The notes under the pieces are model-generated. The model worked only from the letters and a program-made list of their open reading frames with translations, was not told the DNA's origin and did no database searches. The position numbers were made by a program, and so were the translations under genes. A stretch of DNA of 64,000 nt from Salinibacter grassmerensis. Lineage in GTDB: Bacteria; Bacteroidota; Rhodothermia; Rhodothermales; Salinibacteraceae. Where the stretch lies: positions 372,001 through 436,000 of the forward strand of contig NZ_CAMTTF010000003.1 of the NCBI RefSeq assembly GCF_947077765.1, given 5' to 3'. Positions 44,994 to 53,585 of the stretch are shown here, in pieces; position 1 is the stretch's first letter; each line of letters opens with the position of its first letter.

Positions 44994-46550
44994 TCAGTTC
45001 GCGGCGGCCGTGGGCTGCTGCTCATCGTCGGTCGTTTTAATCATGGCGACGGTGCGGTTGCTCTGCTTGAACGTGTTCTGTGCCACCCGTTGCACATCGT
45101 CGGCCGTGATGGATTCGATGGCGTCGAGCCGCCGAAACACCGAGCGCCAGTCCCCCTTCAGCTCCTCCATCTGGGCAAATTGCAGGGCGAGTCCCTGATT
45201 GGAGTCGAGCTGTCCGATGAGATTGGACCGTGCCCGCGTCTTCGCCCGCTCGAGCTCTTCCTGCGTGATGCCGTTCTCCTTGATGGCTTCCAATTCATCG
45301 TAGATCATGTGCTCCACACTATCCGGCGAGACTCCCCGGTTGGGCACCCCGAAGATGCCGAACATGGTGTCGTACTTGCTACCCGGAAAAGCCGGCAGGG
45401 CCTGGACCTGAAGGGCCTTCTCCTCGGTCACCAGGCTCTCGTAGAGACGACTCGTGCGGCCGCCCGTCAGCACATCCGAAAGCACATCATAAACGGGCGC
45501 GTCCTCGTTCTGCATACTGCCACGATGAAACCCGACCATTACGAACGGCTGGGTCTGCTCGCGGATAACAGTCCGGCGTTCGCTAATCTGCTCCGGCTCT
45601 TCGGTCCGGACCGGAAGCGGCTCACCCCCACCGGTCAGGCTTCCAAAGTACTCCTCTGCGAGGGACCGCATCTGCTCCGGGTCGACGTCCCCGGCGATCC
45701 CGACAGTAAGGTTGCGCGGGCCGTAGTGCTTCTCAAAAAACTTCTTGGCGTCGGTCCGCGACAGCTTTTCGAGGTCCGACATGTGGCCGATGGTCGGATT
45801 GCCGTAGGGATGCGCCTTGAAGGCTGTGGTCAAGAACTCTTCGACCAAACGGCCTGTGGGACTCGACTCGGTGCGCTGGCGACGCTCCTCCATGACCACG
45901 TCGCGCTCAGTATAAAACTCGCGAAGGACCGGGTTCGCGAATCGGTCGGATTCGAGGGCAAAAAACAGCTCTGCCTTGTTGGCCGGCAGGCTGTAAAAGT
46001 ACCGGGTCGCGTCGGACGACGTACTGGCGTTGATTCCGCTCGCCCCATTCCGTTCCAGGATGTTTTCAAACTCTCCCTTCTCAATGTACGACTCGGCCTC
46101 TTGCGTGGCCTGCTCAAACTGTTCCTCTAGCTCCGTGATGCGGGACGAGTCGGCCTGCGGGCCTTTCGCCCGCTCCCGTCGAAGCTGCAGGTAGACCTCC
46201 TCCTGGCGCTCCAGAGCCTGCATTTCGTTCTCGATGTCCTTCGTGCTGATCGTGGTCGTGCCCTTGAACGCCATGTGTTCGAACATATGGGCGATGCCAG
46301 TCTTGCCCTCCGGCTCGTCGACCGACCCCACGTCGGCGTACGTCGCGAACGAGGCAACGGGCGCATCATGGCGCTCGATCACCACGAAGTCCAACCCGTT
46401 GTCCAGCGTGAAGGTGGTTACCTTGTCCTCAAATTGCTGCAGCAAGTCTTGCCCCTGCGCGGGCAGTGCCGCACCCGCCAGCAGGACCAGGAGTGCCGTG
46501 AACGTGAGGCCGATCCGCGACCCGTACTCGCGAAGCGAAGTCCAATCCAT
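44994..46550 (-). CDS. M16 family zinc metallopeptidase, active subunit
   Basis: 518 residues with a signal peptide ending about PAQGQ (34). The inverted zinc motif HMFEH is at 88-92 (KTGIAHMFEHMAFKGT), and the third ligand is the Glu in RDVVMEERRQR (about 221). A charged, probably coiled insert (about 103-165: NEMQALERQEEVYLQLRRER and onward) separates the motif from the rest of domain 1. It should degrade peptides in the periplasm together with the inactive partner encoded just downstream. The pair lies opposite to the DUF493 gene, which starts 206 bp away in the other direction. Confidence 0.9.
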   Translation of the reverse strand: MDWTSLREYGSRIGLTFTALLVLLAGAALPAQGQDLLQQFEDKVTTFTLDNGLDFVVIERHDAPVASFATYADVGSVDEPEGKTGIAHMFEHMAFKGTTTISTKDIENEMQALERQEEVYLQLRRERAKGPQADSSRITELEEQFEQATQEAESYIEKGEFENILERNGASGINASTSSDATRYFYSLPANKAELFFALESDRFANPVLREFYTERDVVMEERRQRTESSPTGRLVEEFLTTAFKAHPYGNPTIGHMSDLEKLSRTDAKKFFEKHYGPRNLTVGIAGDVDPEQMRSLAEEYFGSLTGGGEPLPVRTEEPEQISERRTVIREQTQPFVMVGFHRGSMQNEDAPVYDVLSDVLTGGRTSRLYESLVTEEKALQVQALPAFPGSKYDTMFGIFGVPNRGVSPDSVEHMIYDELEAIKENGITQEELERAKTRARSNLIGQLDSNQGLALQFAQMEELKGDWRSVFRRLDAIESITADDVQRVAQNTFKQSNRTVAMIKTTDDEQQPTAAAN

Positions 46551-46756
46551 AAAACACGGAGACGCTTTGAAATGAGAGTGACATCAAGCATGGTTAATAA
46601 CGGCCCTACTCTGCTGATTTGATACAGCCCCACCCCCGCCCGCACTGTCGTTTATTGACAATTTCACACTTTCCCTACGTCCTGCTCCGAAGAACGAACC
46701 GATACCGCGACGCGTAAATGGGTTACCAAGGGCTTTCAAACCAACCTTCTTCTTTG

Positions 46757-47050
46757 ATGCAGTTTATCAATCAGCCGGACGCCGAAAACGACGAGGCCTG
46801 GTGGGACCGTTTTGAGGAATTGCTCGACGACCAGAACGACTGGCCGACACAATACACCTTCAAATTTATCGCCCCGGCGGCCCGACTGGACGACCTGAAA
46901 GCCGTGTTCGACGACCACCCGGTCCGGGTTCGGGAGTCCAGCAAGGGAAACTACAAGAGCGTGACCGCCCACCTCCGCATGTCGTCCAGTGAGGAGGTCG
47001 TCGAGATCTACGAACGGGCCTCCGGCATTGAAGACGTGATCGCTCTGTAG
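46757..47050 (+). CDS. DUF493 (YbeD-like) protein
   Basis: 97 residues from the ATG at 46757 (MQFINQPDAENDEAWWDRF); an earlier in-frame ATG at 46718 is possible. The ACT-like ferredoxin fold of YbeD is seen in QYTFKFIAPAARLDDLKAVFDDH, VRESSKGNYKSVTAHLRMSSSEEVVEIYERASG and VIAL at the end. YbeD-type proteins are small cytoplasmic proteins of unknown role, linked by neighbourhood in E. coli to lipoate and cell-wall genes. It is 22 bp before the rhodanese lipoprotein gene. Confidence 0.8.
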   Translation: MQFINQPDAENDEAWWDRFEELLDDQNDWPTQYTFKFIAPAARLDDLKAVFDDHPVRVRESSKGNYKSVTAHLRMSSSEEVVEIYERASGIEDVIAL

Positions 47051-47071
47051 GCGTCCTCTTCTTTCTTCCGA

Positions 47072-47647
47072 ATGCCCTTCCCAACGATGCACAGGCTCTT
47101 CGCGTCGCTGCTGTGTGCGGTGGCCCTCCAGGCCGGTTGCTCAGAGGCACTGACCTGGCGGGCGGTCGACCACATGATCGCAACCGACTACCCAGATGTC
47201 ACCGCCCTCACCACCGACTCGCTCGCCGAACAGTTGGCCGACGATGCATCCCCTACTCCTGTCTTGTTAGACGCCCGCTCGCCCGAGGAATACGCTGTGA
47301 GCCACCTGCGGGGAGCACGGCGTGTGAGCCCGTCGGCGGAGGCTTACCCGGCACTGGACAGCCTCGCAGCGGACACGCCAATCGTGGTGTACTGCTCGGT
47401 CGGATACCGGTCCGCAGGCGTGGTGGCGGCGCTGCAGACGCAAGGCTTTTCCCACGTCTACAACCTAGAGGGCTCCATCTTCCGCTGGGCAAACCAGGGG
47501 CGACCGGTCTACCGGGACGGCAAGCCGGTGTCCGCCGTCCACCCGTACGATGCGTCCTGGGGCCAGCTGCTGACGGATTCCTTGCGGGCCTACCAGGCGC
47601 CCGGGGACCGTACACCGCAAGAGCAGGGGTCCCTCGACGAATTGTAG
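47072..47647 (+). CDS. Rhodanese-domain lipoprotein
   Basis: 191 residues. A lipoprotein signal with lipobox LQAGC puts the lipidated cysteine at 23. A single rhodanese domain covers about 45-160, with DARSPEEYAVSHLRGARRV and the catalytic loop CSVGYRSAG (Cys108). Rhodanese domains carry sulfur as a persulfide; an exported one may serve thiol or sulfur chemistry in the periplasm, but the substrate is unknown. RWANQGRPVYRDGKPV near the end is a common extension in bacterial exported rhodaneses. It may share a transcript with the DUF493 gene. Confidence 0.88.
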   Translation: MPFPTMHRLFASLLCAVALQAGCSEALTWRAVDHMIATDYPDVTALTTDSLAEQLADDASPTPVLLDARSPEEYAVSHLRGARRVSPSAEAYPALDSLAADTPIVVYCSVGYRSAGVVAALQTQGFSHVYNLEGSIFRWANQGRPVYRDGKPVSAVHPYDASWGQLLTDSLRAYQAPGDRTPQEQGSLDEL

Positions 47648-48212
47648 ATCAACCTGGGAGCTTCTATCCTTATCATAGCGCTATCACTGCAATAACAGAA
47701 GTAAGTGGCTCCCCTCGACGGGTACGCGAGGCCGCGGGGCGTTGGAGAGGGCCCTCAACTAGACGGCTTTCCCGACGGACAGTCCAGAGCTTTCGGAGAC
47801 TACCCGCAATACTATTGGTCACCGAGCAAGGCCGTTCGCAAAGCGAGATGCTCATGTGCGCAGCTTAGGAGATCTGCTCGGCCTCCGTACACAATTGGAT
47901 GCACAGCCCCCCGGACCCGGCGATGTAGTGAGGGTTCGGAGAACGGCGACGCCCGAATCGGGGACTGCAAGACCACCTTCAGCCAGTCGAAACGTAGAGA
48001 GAAGCTGCCCAGCTGACTGGCCCCGACCAATACAGTACGTTGAGCCCCGAAAGACGGGCTCATGGTGTAGACAGCGCTATTCGTCGGGCCCCGGTCGTTC
48101 AGACCTGTGAGGTTCGCTCGTGGAGGAGGCGAGGGCTCAGCGTATGTCCGTCTCGCGGATTGCATCGCCCTGGAAGCGTCTTCAGACTTCGCAGCGGGTG
48201 CGCATCCGGAGG
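47648..48212. other. 565-bp stretch with no recognisable gene
   Basis: It lies between the stops of two convergent genes (rhodanese and cyclase family), where a short gap would be normal. Frames of 60-120 codons exist on both strands but overlap each other and show no family resemblance. The plus frame ending at 47868 has a stretch (AILLVTEQGRSQSEMLMC) slightly like a transposase helix-turn-helix, not enough to call. It may be a decayed gene, an untranslated RNA, or unconstrained DNA. Confidence 0.35.
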
Positions 48213-49163
48213 TTACTGTTCTGAGTCCGCCGGGGCGGGGCGCATGACTCCATTCTCATCCCGCTGCAGCGGCTGGTCGTGTTCGGGGAGGGGCGCACCG
48301 GGCGCCTCGTCCATCGTTACGCCGTGCTCCCAGTCGGGCGGGCAGATGGCGACGTAGCGGGCATAGCCACCGGTGCCCCCCTTCGGCTTGGCAAACCCGA
48401 TGGCGATAAGGGCACCACGCTCCGGCACCTGGTCCAGGTTCGTCACCCCCTCGGCCTGCGCATAGTTGTTGTTGAGGATCCAGTCTTCGGTGACAAGGCC
48501 AGCGGTCGTATCTGTGTCGAGCGGCTCGTGGCCGTGGAAGAGAATGTCCCGCTCCTCGTGGAGATACTTGGCCGTCTCCAGAGCCACACCGGGGAACGGC
48601 GTCTGGTTGTAGCGGTCCGGCTCGGTCGTCCACCGCTCGTGCCAGTCGGACCGAAACATCACCACCGCCCCGGCCGGAATCTCTCCGTGCTCCTCCTCCC
48701 AGGCCTTCACGTCGTCCACTTTCGCGTGGTAGCCCGGCTCCTTGGCAACCTTCTCATGCACGTCTACCACCACGAGCGGACGGACCGCGTAGGTTGGGGG
48801 CAGGTCGCTGATCGTAGCACCGCGCTTGTTCCAGTGAGCCGGCGGGTCGAGTTGCGTGCCGTACTGATCGGTTGGCAGCACGTAGGAGGTGGCGACGAAG
48901 CCATGCTCGTCGTAGGTGTACGTCTCCCCCTCCTCCACGTACCCCGGGATGGCGTTTCCGGCCGCCGCGGCGCCAAACTTGGCGTTGTTGAACCCGGGCC
49001 AGACGGGACTCGTGGGTTCGAAGGCGAACGTAAGGTCCACGTACTTCGCTCCCTTCAGGTGGTGCTGATACATGGTCCAAAGCCCATGATCCTGGGCCTG
49101 CGCGGAACCGGCTAGAACGAACGCTAAGAGAAGCAATCCGCAGCGGCGCATGGAACGAGGCAT
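48213..49163 (-). CDS. Exported cyclase-family (kynurenine formamidase-like) protein
   Basis: 316 residues from the ATG at 49163; an ATG four codons later is also possible. A signal peptide ends SAQAQ (about 24). The cyclase domain (Cyclase superfamily, metal-dependent hydrolases such as KynB) is clear from YVDLTFAFEPTSPVWPG, SDLPPTYAVRPLVVVDV and GAVVMFRSDWHERW. The metal motif usually HxGTHxDxPxH reads QYGTQLDPPAH (100-110): both first histidines are Gln, while Asp106 and His110 remain. Either the metal site uses other ligands in this branch or activity is altered. Being exported also sets it apart from cytoplasmic KynB. Substrate unknown. Confidence 0.8.
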   Translation of the reverse strand: MPRSMRRCGLLLLAFVLAGSAQAQDHGLWTMYQHHLKGAKYVDLTFAFEPTSPVWPGFNNAKFGAAAAGNAIPGYVEEGETYTYDEHGFVATSYVLPTDQYGTQLDPPAHWNKRGATISDLPPTYAVRPLVVVDVHEKVAKEPGYHAKVDDVKAWEEEHGEIPAGAVVMFRSDWHERWTTEPDRYNQTPFPGVALETAKYLHEERDILFHGHEPLDTDTTAGLVTEDWILNNNYAQAEGVTNLDQVPERGALIAIGFAKPKGGTGGYARYVAICPPDWEHGVTMDEAPGAPLPEHDQPLQRDENGVMRPAPADSEQ

Positions 49164-49289
49164 CAGTCTGATGAGCGAGGATTGACCGAAGAGCAGAGGG
49201 CGGGAATCCTTGATTCTTAACGTAGTCCTCATTCCGCACAGGGTCAATTCCTCTTGCCTGAACGCCACGTCCACGGCCGACAAAGAAAA

Positions 49290-49318
49290 CCCCTCAGCCT
49301 CACAGGGAGACCGAGGGG
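49290..49318 (-). terminator. Intrinsic terminator downstream of tRNA-Arg
   Basis: On the minus strand CCCCTCGGTCTC pairs with GAGGCTGAGGGG over 12 positions (two G-U pairs), with a CCTGT loop, and is followed by TTTTCTTTG. It lies 21 bp past the tRNA 3' end. Confidence 0.85.
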
Positions 49319-49338
49319 GGACAGCAGATTAGAAAAGG

Positions 49339-49412
49339 CCTGCCCGGGAGGATTCGAACCCCCGGCCTCAGCCACCGCAAGGCTGCGCTCTGTCCAACTG
49401 AGCTACGGGCAG
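49339..49412 (-). tRNA. tRNA-Arg (anticodon GCG)
   Basis: A 74-nt cloverleaf on the minus strand. The acceptor stem is CTGCCCG/CGGGCAG (7 bp) with discriminator G73. The D stem is GCTC/GAGC, the anticodon stem CAGCC/GGCTG, and the loop TTGCGGT gives anticodon GCG, reading CGC (and CGU by wobble). The T arm is GGGGG, TTCGAAT, CCTCC. A20 and C35, arginine identity elements in E. coli, are present. CCA is not encoded. Most bacteria read CGC/CGU with anticodon ACG (inosine), so GCG is unusual. Confidence 0.93.
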
Positions 49413-49526
49413 GTATGGTGATCGCGTCGTCTCTTTGCAAGAAGCATCGTATACACGCCCCGTCAAACCCAAAAGATCCTTTCGTCGACGGTCTTACGAA
49501 GTGTTCATGCTGTCGAGGCCCAGCGG

Positions 49527-50369
49527 CTACGTCGACACGGCGGTTACATCGGTCTCGGCAAGGGCCGCCTCGGGGTCGAGGTGAAAAAAGTGGTTCGTGG
49601 GCCCCCGTCCGTGCCCGAGCGGCAGGGCGTGGCGGATGGCGCCGGTCACGTACCGCTTTGCCCGGTCCACGGCCGCGCCCAGGTCGTGCCCCTTCGCCAG
49701 GTGAGCGGCGATGGCGGAGGCGTAGGTACAGCCAGTGCCGTGGGTATGCTCCGTATCGATCCGTGGGGCCTGGAAGCGCCGGGTCGTCTCGCCGTCTGTG
49801 AGCACGTCCACCGCATCGTCGGCTCCGGACAGGTGCCCTCCTTTTACGAGCACGGCGTCCGGGCCGTGCTCCAGCAGCGCCTCCGCGGCCGCCCGCAGGT
49901 CATCAGGCGTTTCGATCTCCACGTCGGTGAGGTGCTCCGCCTCGTGGACGTTCGGCGTGACGAGGGTGGCCAGGGGAAGGAGATCGTTGACCAGCGTGTC
50001 AATGGCCTCGTCCTGTAGCAGCTTGAATCCCGTCTTTGATATCATGACCGGATCAACCACGAACGGGCGTAGGTCGTGGGTCGCCACTCGATCGGCCACC
50101 GCCTCGATAATTGGGGGCGCCGAGAGCATCCCGGTCTTGGTCACCTGGACGTCCATGTCGGTCACGACAGCGTCGATCTGGGCGGCCACGAGTGACGGCG
50201 GCAGGTCGTGCGCCTGCGCAACCTCTTCGGTGTTCTGCGCCGTGATGGCTGCGAGGGCCGACGTGCCAAAGACGCCGTTCGCCTCCAGGGCCTTGAGATC
50301 GGCCTGGATGCCGGCGCCCCCTCCAGAGTCGCTTCCGGCGATGGTGAGGGCTACTGGTTTCGTGGGCAT
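49527..50369 (-). CDS. thiD: Hydroxymethylpyrimidine / phosphomethylpyrimidine kinase
   Basis: 280 residues. It phosphorylates HMP and HMP-phosphate to HMP-PP for thiamine. Signatures are [26 protein letters not shown] at the start (in pieces), the substrate region [34 protein letters not shown] and the anion hole/catalytic cysteine in [19 protein letters not shown]. No ThiE domain is fused. It is the last gene of the thiOSG operon, 49 bp after the thiE/tenI-like gene. The start codon is the ATG at 50369. Confidence 0.95.
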   Translation of the reverse strand: MPTKPVALTIAGSDSGGGAGIQADLKALEANGVFGTSALAAITAQNTEEVAQAHDLPPSLVAAQIDAVVTDMDVQVTKTGMLSAPPIIEAVADRVATHDLRPFVVDPVMISKTGFKLLQDEAIDTLVNDLLPLATLVTPNVHEAEHLTDVEIETPDDLRAAAEALLEHGPDAVLVKGGHLSGADDAVDVLTDGETTRRFQAPRIDTEHTHGTGCTYASAIAAHLAKGHDLGAAVDRAKRYVTGAIRHALPLGHGRGPTNHFFHLDPEAALAETDVTAVST

Positions 50370-50418
50370 AAGCGAGACGGATGTTGGTCAAGGCAGTGCG
50401 GTAGTGGTGGAGCGCCTC

Positions 50419-51060
50419 CTAGGCGTGCTCGGCGAGTGCGCGCAGGTAGGCACGAGCCGCGGCGCGGGGCGTGTCTACGTTCATGATTCCCGACAGCACG
50501 GCCACCCCACGGGCGCCGGCTGCCCGGCACACCGAAACCCGTTCGGGGGTGATGCCGCCGAGGGCAAATACAGGCACCGGGGCCGCGGCGCGACAAAAAG
50601 CGCGAAGCGGCCCTACACCCGCTGGGGGCTGATCCGGCTTGCTGGAGGTTGGAAAAACCGGACTAAAAAAGTAATAATCAACCCCCTGTGTGCGTCCCCC
50701 CTCCGCCTCAACATGTTCGTGGGCGGAGTAGCCGATGAGGGCCCCCGCCCCCAGCAGCTCACGGGTCTTTTCCACCGAGGGCCCTCGCCACCCGACGTGT
50801 GCCCCGCCTCCGAGCGCCTCCGCGACATCGACGCGACTGTTGACCGTAACGGTGACGCCGTCGGCCGCGGCCCGGAGACGATCCGCAAGAGTGTGCGCCG
50901 CCGTCGCGAATGCCTCTGGGCCCGCCTCATGATCCCGCAGGTGCACCCAGCGCACCCCCGCCCGCACCGCCTCGATCGCCCGATCAGCCCGGGCGTCGCT
51001 CGTAAAGCCGTCGGCAATGAGGGCCAGGCGGGGATATGGAAGGGCGCCCATGAGTGGCAT
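50419..51060 (-). CDS. Thiamine phosphate synthase / TenI family protein
   Basis: 213 residues (an ATG at 51051 is an alternative start). A ThiE/TenI TIM barrel: [78 protein letters not shown]. ThiE joins HMP-PP and thiazole phosphate; TenI tautomerises the thiazole. Two ThiE sites are changed: the Q-L-R of the diphosphate region reads HLR, and the Mg-binding NDR reads NSR. The SPVFPTSSK segment is ThiE-like, whereas B. subtilis TenI has a His here. Its place directly after thiG recalls the Bacillus tenI-thiO-thiS-thiG cluster. Either function is possible. Confidence 0.8.
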   Translation of the reverse strand: MPLMGALPYPRLALIADGFTSDARADRAIEAVRAGVRWVHLRDHEAGPEAFATAAHTLADRLRAAADGVTVTVNSRVDVAEALGGGAHVGWRGPSVEKTRELLGAGALIGYSAHEHVEAEGGRTQGVDYYFFSPVFPTSSKPDQPPAGVGPLRAFCRAAAPVPVFALGGITPERVSVCRAAGARGVAVLSGIMNVDTPRAAARAYLRALAEHA

Positions 51061-51153
51061 CGAAGAACTTAGGGTTCACTGCTGACGACACGTTCAGGGA
51101 GTACGCACCGGGAGGTCCGCAAAGGATGCACACCGGGAGCCCTGTTCTCCTTG

Positions 51154-51975
51154 TCACGTCCCAATCCGTCCCTCCATGGACGACGACGCATCGGCGTACA
51201 GACGCCGTGGCATGCGTCCGGCGTGGTGGGCCGTCCGCCCGGCCTCAACCGCCCGGCGCATGGCACGGCCCATGTCGACCGGATGCTGGGCCTGGGCAAT
51301 CGCCGTGTTGAGCAGGATGCCGTCGTAGCCCAGCTCCATCGCCGTCACGGCGTCGCTCGCCGTCCCAATCCCGGCGTCGACGATCAGGGGCGTGTCCTCG
51401 ATCATCTCACGGATGATGCGCAGGTTGTACGGATTGACGATGCCCATGCCACTCCCGATGGGCGATCCGAGGGGCATGACGGCCGCACACCCGAGGTCCG
51501 CCAGCTTGCGGCACGTAATGGGGTCGTCGTTGGCGTAGGCGAGGACCGTAAAGCCGTCGTCGACGAGCGTCTTTGCGGCGTCAAGCAGCTGCTCTACGTC
51601 CGGCATGAGCGTCTCGTCGTCCCCAATCACCTCCAGCTTGAGGAGGTCCGTGCCCAGGGCCTCTCGGGCAAGGCGCGCCGTCAAGACCGCCTCGCGGGCG
51701 GTGTAGCAGCCCGCCGTGTTCGGCAGGATCTCGTACCCGCCCCTGCGAAGAAGATCAAGGTGACTCTCGGGGGCCGGATTCTCGATGTTGACCCGCCGGA
51801 TGGCAACGGTGACCAGTTCGGTCCCCGTCGCCTCCAGGGCATCAAGCATGACCTGCGGGTTTGGGTAGCGGCTCGTCCCCACGATGATGCGGGACGAGAA
51901 GGAATGGTCGCCCACCACGAGGGCGTCGTCCGTCTCGTTCGCGACCGTTCCGTTGGCGTGCGTGGCGTCACTCAT
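51154..51975 (-). CDS. thiG: Thiazole synthase
   Basis: 273 residues from the ATG at 51975 (an ATG at 51990 adds five). ThiG forms the thiazole ring from deoxyxylulose-5-phosphate, dehydroglycine and ThiS thiocarboxylate. The Schiff-base lysine is in [29 protein letters not shown] at the start, [29 protein letters not shown] and [21 protein letters not shown] are the family signatures. It is third in the thiO-thiS-thiG-thiE/tenI-thiD operon, 49 bp after thiS, and acts with both upstream gene products. Confidence 0.96.
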   Translation of the reverse strand: MSDATHANGTVANETDDALVVGDHSFSSRIIVGTSRYPNPQVMLDALEATGTELVTVAIRRVNIENPAPESHLDLLRRGGYEILPNTAGCYTAREAVLTARLAREALGTDLLKLEVIGDDETLMPDVEQLLDAAKTLVDDGFTVLAYANDDPITCRKLADLGCAAVMPLGSPIGSGMGIVNPYNLRIIREMIEDTPLIVDAGIGTASDAVTAMELGYDGILLNTAIAQAQHPVDMGRAMRRAVEAGRTAHHAGRMPRRLYADASSSMEGRIGT

Positions 51976-52024
51976 AATCAGACTGTTCAACGCAAAAGAC
52001 CTCGGTGCTCTCGATCCCCCGCTC

Positions 52025-52267
52025 TTACCCGCCCGGCTGTGCCTGGATCACCTCAATCGAGTCCTCCTCGGCCAGCCGCACGTCCTCCCAATCCTGTCGG
52101 CGAACCACGCTCTCATTGAGCGCCACCGCAACCCCGGCGGTCTCGTCCTCATTATCGGGATCGATCTCCAGGTCCCGGAGCAGCTCGGTCAACGGATACT
52201 CCTCGGGCACAGTGCGCCCGTTCCCGTTGACCGTGATGGGAATGGAGGTGTCGGTCGGGGAACTCAT
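52025..52267 (-). CDS. thiS: Sulfur carrier protein ThiS
   Basis: 80 residues ending QAQPGG; the terminal Gly-Gly is the tail that is adenylated and turned into a thiocarboxylate to feed sulfur to ThiG. The ubiquitin-like fold is seen as [10 protein letters not shown] (first hairpin), [40 protein letters not shown]. It has a slightly longer N-terminus than E. coli ThiS (66 residues). The start overlaps the thiO stop by four bases (ATGA), showing translational coupling. No thiF adenylyltransferase is in the cluster; one must be elsewhere. Confidence 0.92.
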   Translation of the reverse strand: MSSPTDTSIPITVNGNGRTVPEEYPLTELLRDLEIDPDNEDETAGVAVALNESVVRRQDWEDVRLAEEDSIEVIQAQPGG

Positions 52268-53403
52268 GCAGACCTTGTCGGGGACTTGGCATCGGAAAAA
52301 CGACGGGGAGAAAACGGCTGTAGCCAGTCCGAGGTTTCTCCGGTGCGAATCAGTCGCGCCATCTCTTCGGCCGTGATGGGCGTCAGCAGGATCCCGTGAC
52401 GATAGTGCCCAGTCGCCATGAGCACGCCGGGCGCCGCCGACCGTCCCAGGAGGGGGGCGTGGTCGCGGCTCGCGGGCCGCAATCCGGCCCATGTCTCGTC
52501 GACCGGCAGGTCTCGGATGCCCGGCACCACTTCCCATCCGCCCTCCAGGAGGTCGTAGAGCCCCCCCGCCGTCACCGTCGTGTCGAAGCCCATTTCTTCG
52601 CTCGTGGCCCCCATCACGATCCGCCCGTCACTCTTGGGAGCAAGGTATGCCTCCGGCCCCCGAATCACGTGCCGAAGGTCGAAGGGGCGTTTGCTGCGCA
52701 GTTGAATCGACTGTCCCTTCACGGGACGCACCGGCGGCGTCGCGTCGGGCGTGAGGCCGTCCAACTCGCGAGACCAGACGCCCGCCGCCACCACGACACG
52801 TTTTCCCTCGATGCGCTCGCCACCGGCCGTCCGGACCGCCGGGACCTCCCCGTCCGGCACGACGGCCTCAACGGGTGTGTCTTCGTGCAGCGTGCCCCCC
52901 TCCGCCTCGAACGCCGTCCGCAGGGCCTCCACGAGGCGGCGGTTGTCAACCTGGTGATCCGAGGGCGCGTACACGGCGGCGGCGAGGCTCGGGGACACGA
53001 ACGGCTCCACGTCGCGCGCTTCCTCCCCGGTGAGCCACTCCACGTCCAGGCCCTGGTCTCGCTGGAACTCGTAGAGCCGTTCCAGCGCCTCGGCGGCGTC
53101 GCGGTCGTCGGCCACGATGAGCGTCCCCTCGTCGCGGTAGTCGACCGACTGGCCGGACGCCGCCTCCACCCGATCGGCGAAGTCGGGCCAGCGCCGCAGG
53201 CTTTCCCGGTTGAAGTCGTAGAGTTCCCGCTCCTCGAATTCAATCTCGGCGTCGGGGGCCAGCATGCCCGCGGCCTGGTACGAGGTACCGCGCCCCGCCG
53301 TCTCCTTCTCGAGAACGGTCACGGGCGTTCCGCGGCGGACAAGCTCAAAGCCAATGCTCAGTCCGACGGTGCCCCCTCCAACGATCAGTACGTCTCGAGT
53401 CAT
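52264..53403 (-). CDS. thiO: Glycine oxidase
   Basis: 379 residues. An FAD-dependent DAO-family oxidase that turns glycine into dehydroglycine for the thiazole ring, in place of the radical enzyme ThiH. The FAD motif is VLIVGGGTVGLSIGFELVRRG at the start; YQAAGMLAPDAE follows, then KGQSIQLR and a C-terminal GLRPASRDHAPLLGRS and GHYRHGILLTPITAEEMA, the ThiO signature. First gene of the operon; no TPP riboswitch is visible in the 180 bp before it. Dependence on O2 would be implied. It diverges from a second DAO-family gene at 53586. Confidence 0.94.
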   Translation of the reverse strand: MTRDVLIVGGGTVGLSIGFELVRRGTPVTVLEKETAGRGTSYQAAGMLAPDAEIEFEERELYDFNRESLRRWPDFADRVEAASGQSVDYRDEGTLIVADDRDAAEALERLYEFQRDQGLDVEWLTGEEARDVEPFVSPSLAAAVYAPSDHQVDNRRLVEALRTAFEAEGGTLHEDTPVEAVVPDGEVPAVRTAGGERIEGKRVVVAAGVWSRELDGLTPDATPPVRPVKGQSIQLRSKRPFDLRHVIRGPEAYLAPKSDGRIVMGATSEEMGFDTTVTAGGLYDLLEGGWEVVPGIRDLPVDETWAGLRPASRDHAPLLGRSAAPGVLMATGHYRHGILLTPITAEEMARLIRTGETSDWLQPFSPRRFSDAKSPTRSA

Positions 53404-53585
53404 GGCAAAGCGAACGATTCGTGCAACGCGTCCAATGAAGTGTTCGGGAGGCTCTCCGTGAGGAGATGTGCTGGAGGGTACAGCAACACAGTTTTGAACG
53501 AGTCATTTTATAAAAGTGTCCCGAACGCAAAGGCACGGGACGCGTGTGGGAGGCGGCCGTTGCACAAATGTCTGCTGTTTTTCGT

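Noticed and set aside
47704-47868. Possible IS630-type transposase remnant (AILLVTEQGRSQSEM)
   Set aside because: Only a short helix-turn-helix-like similarity; no DDE residues or inverted-repeat ends could be found in the surrounding bases.
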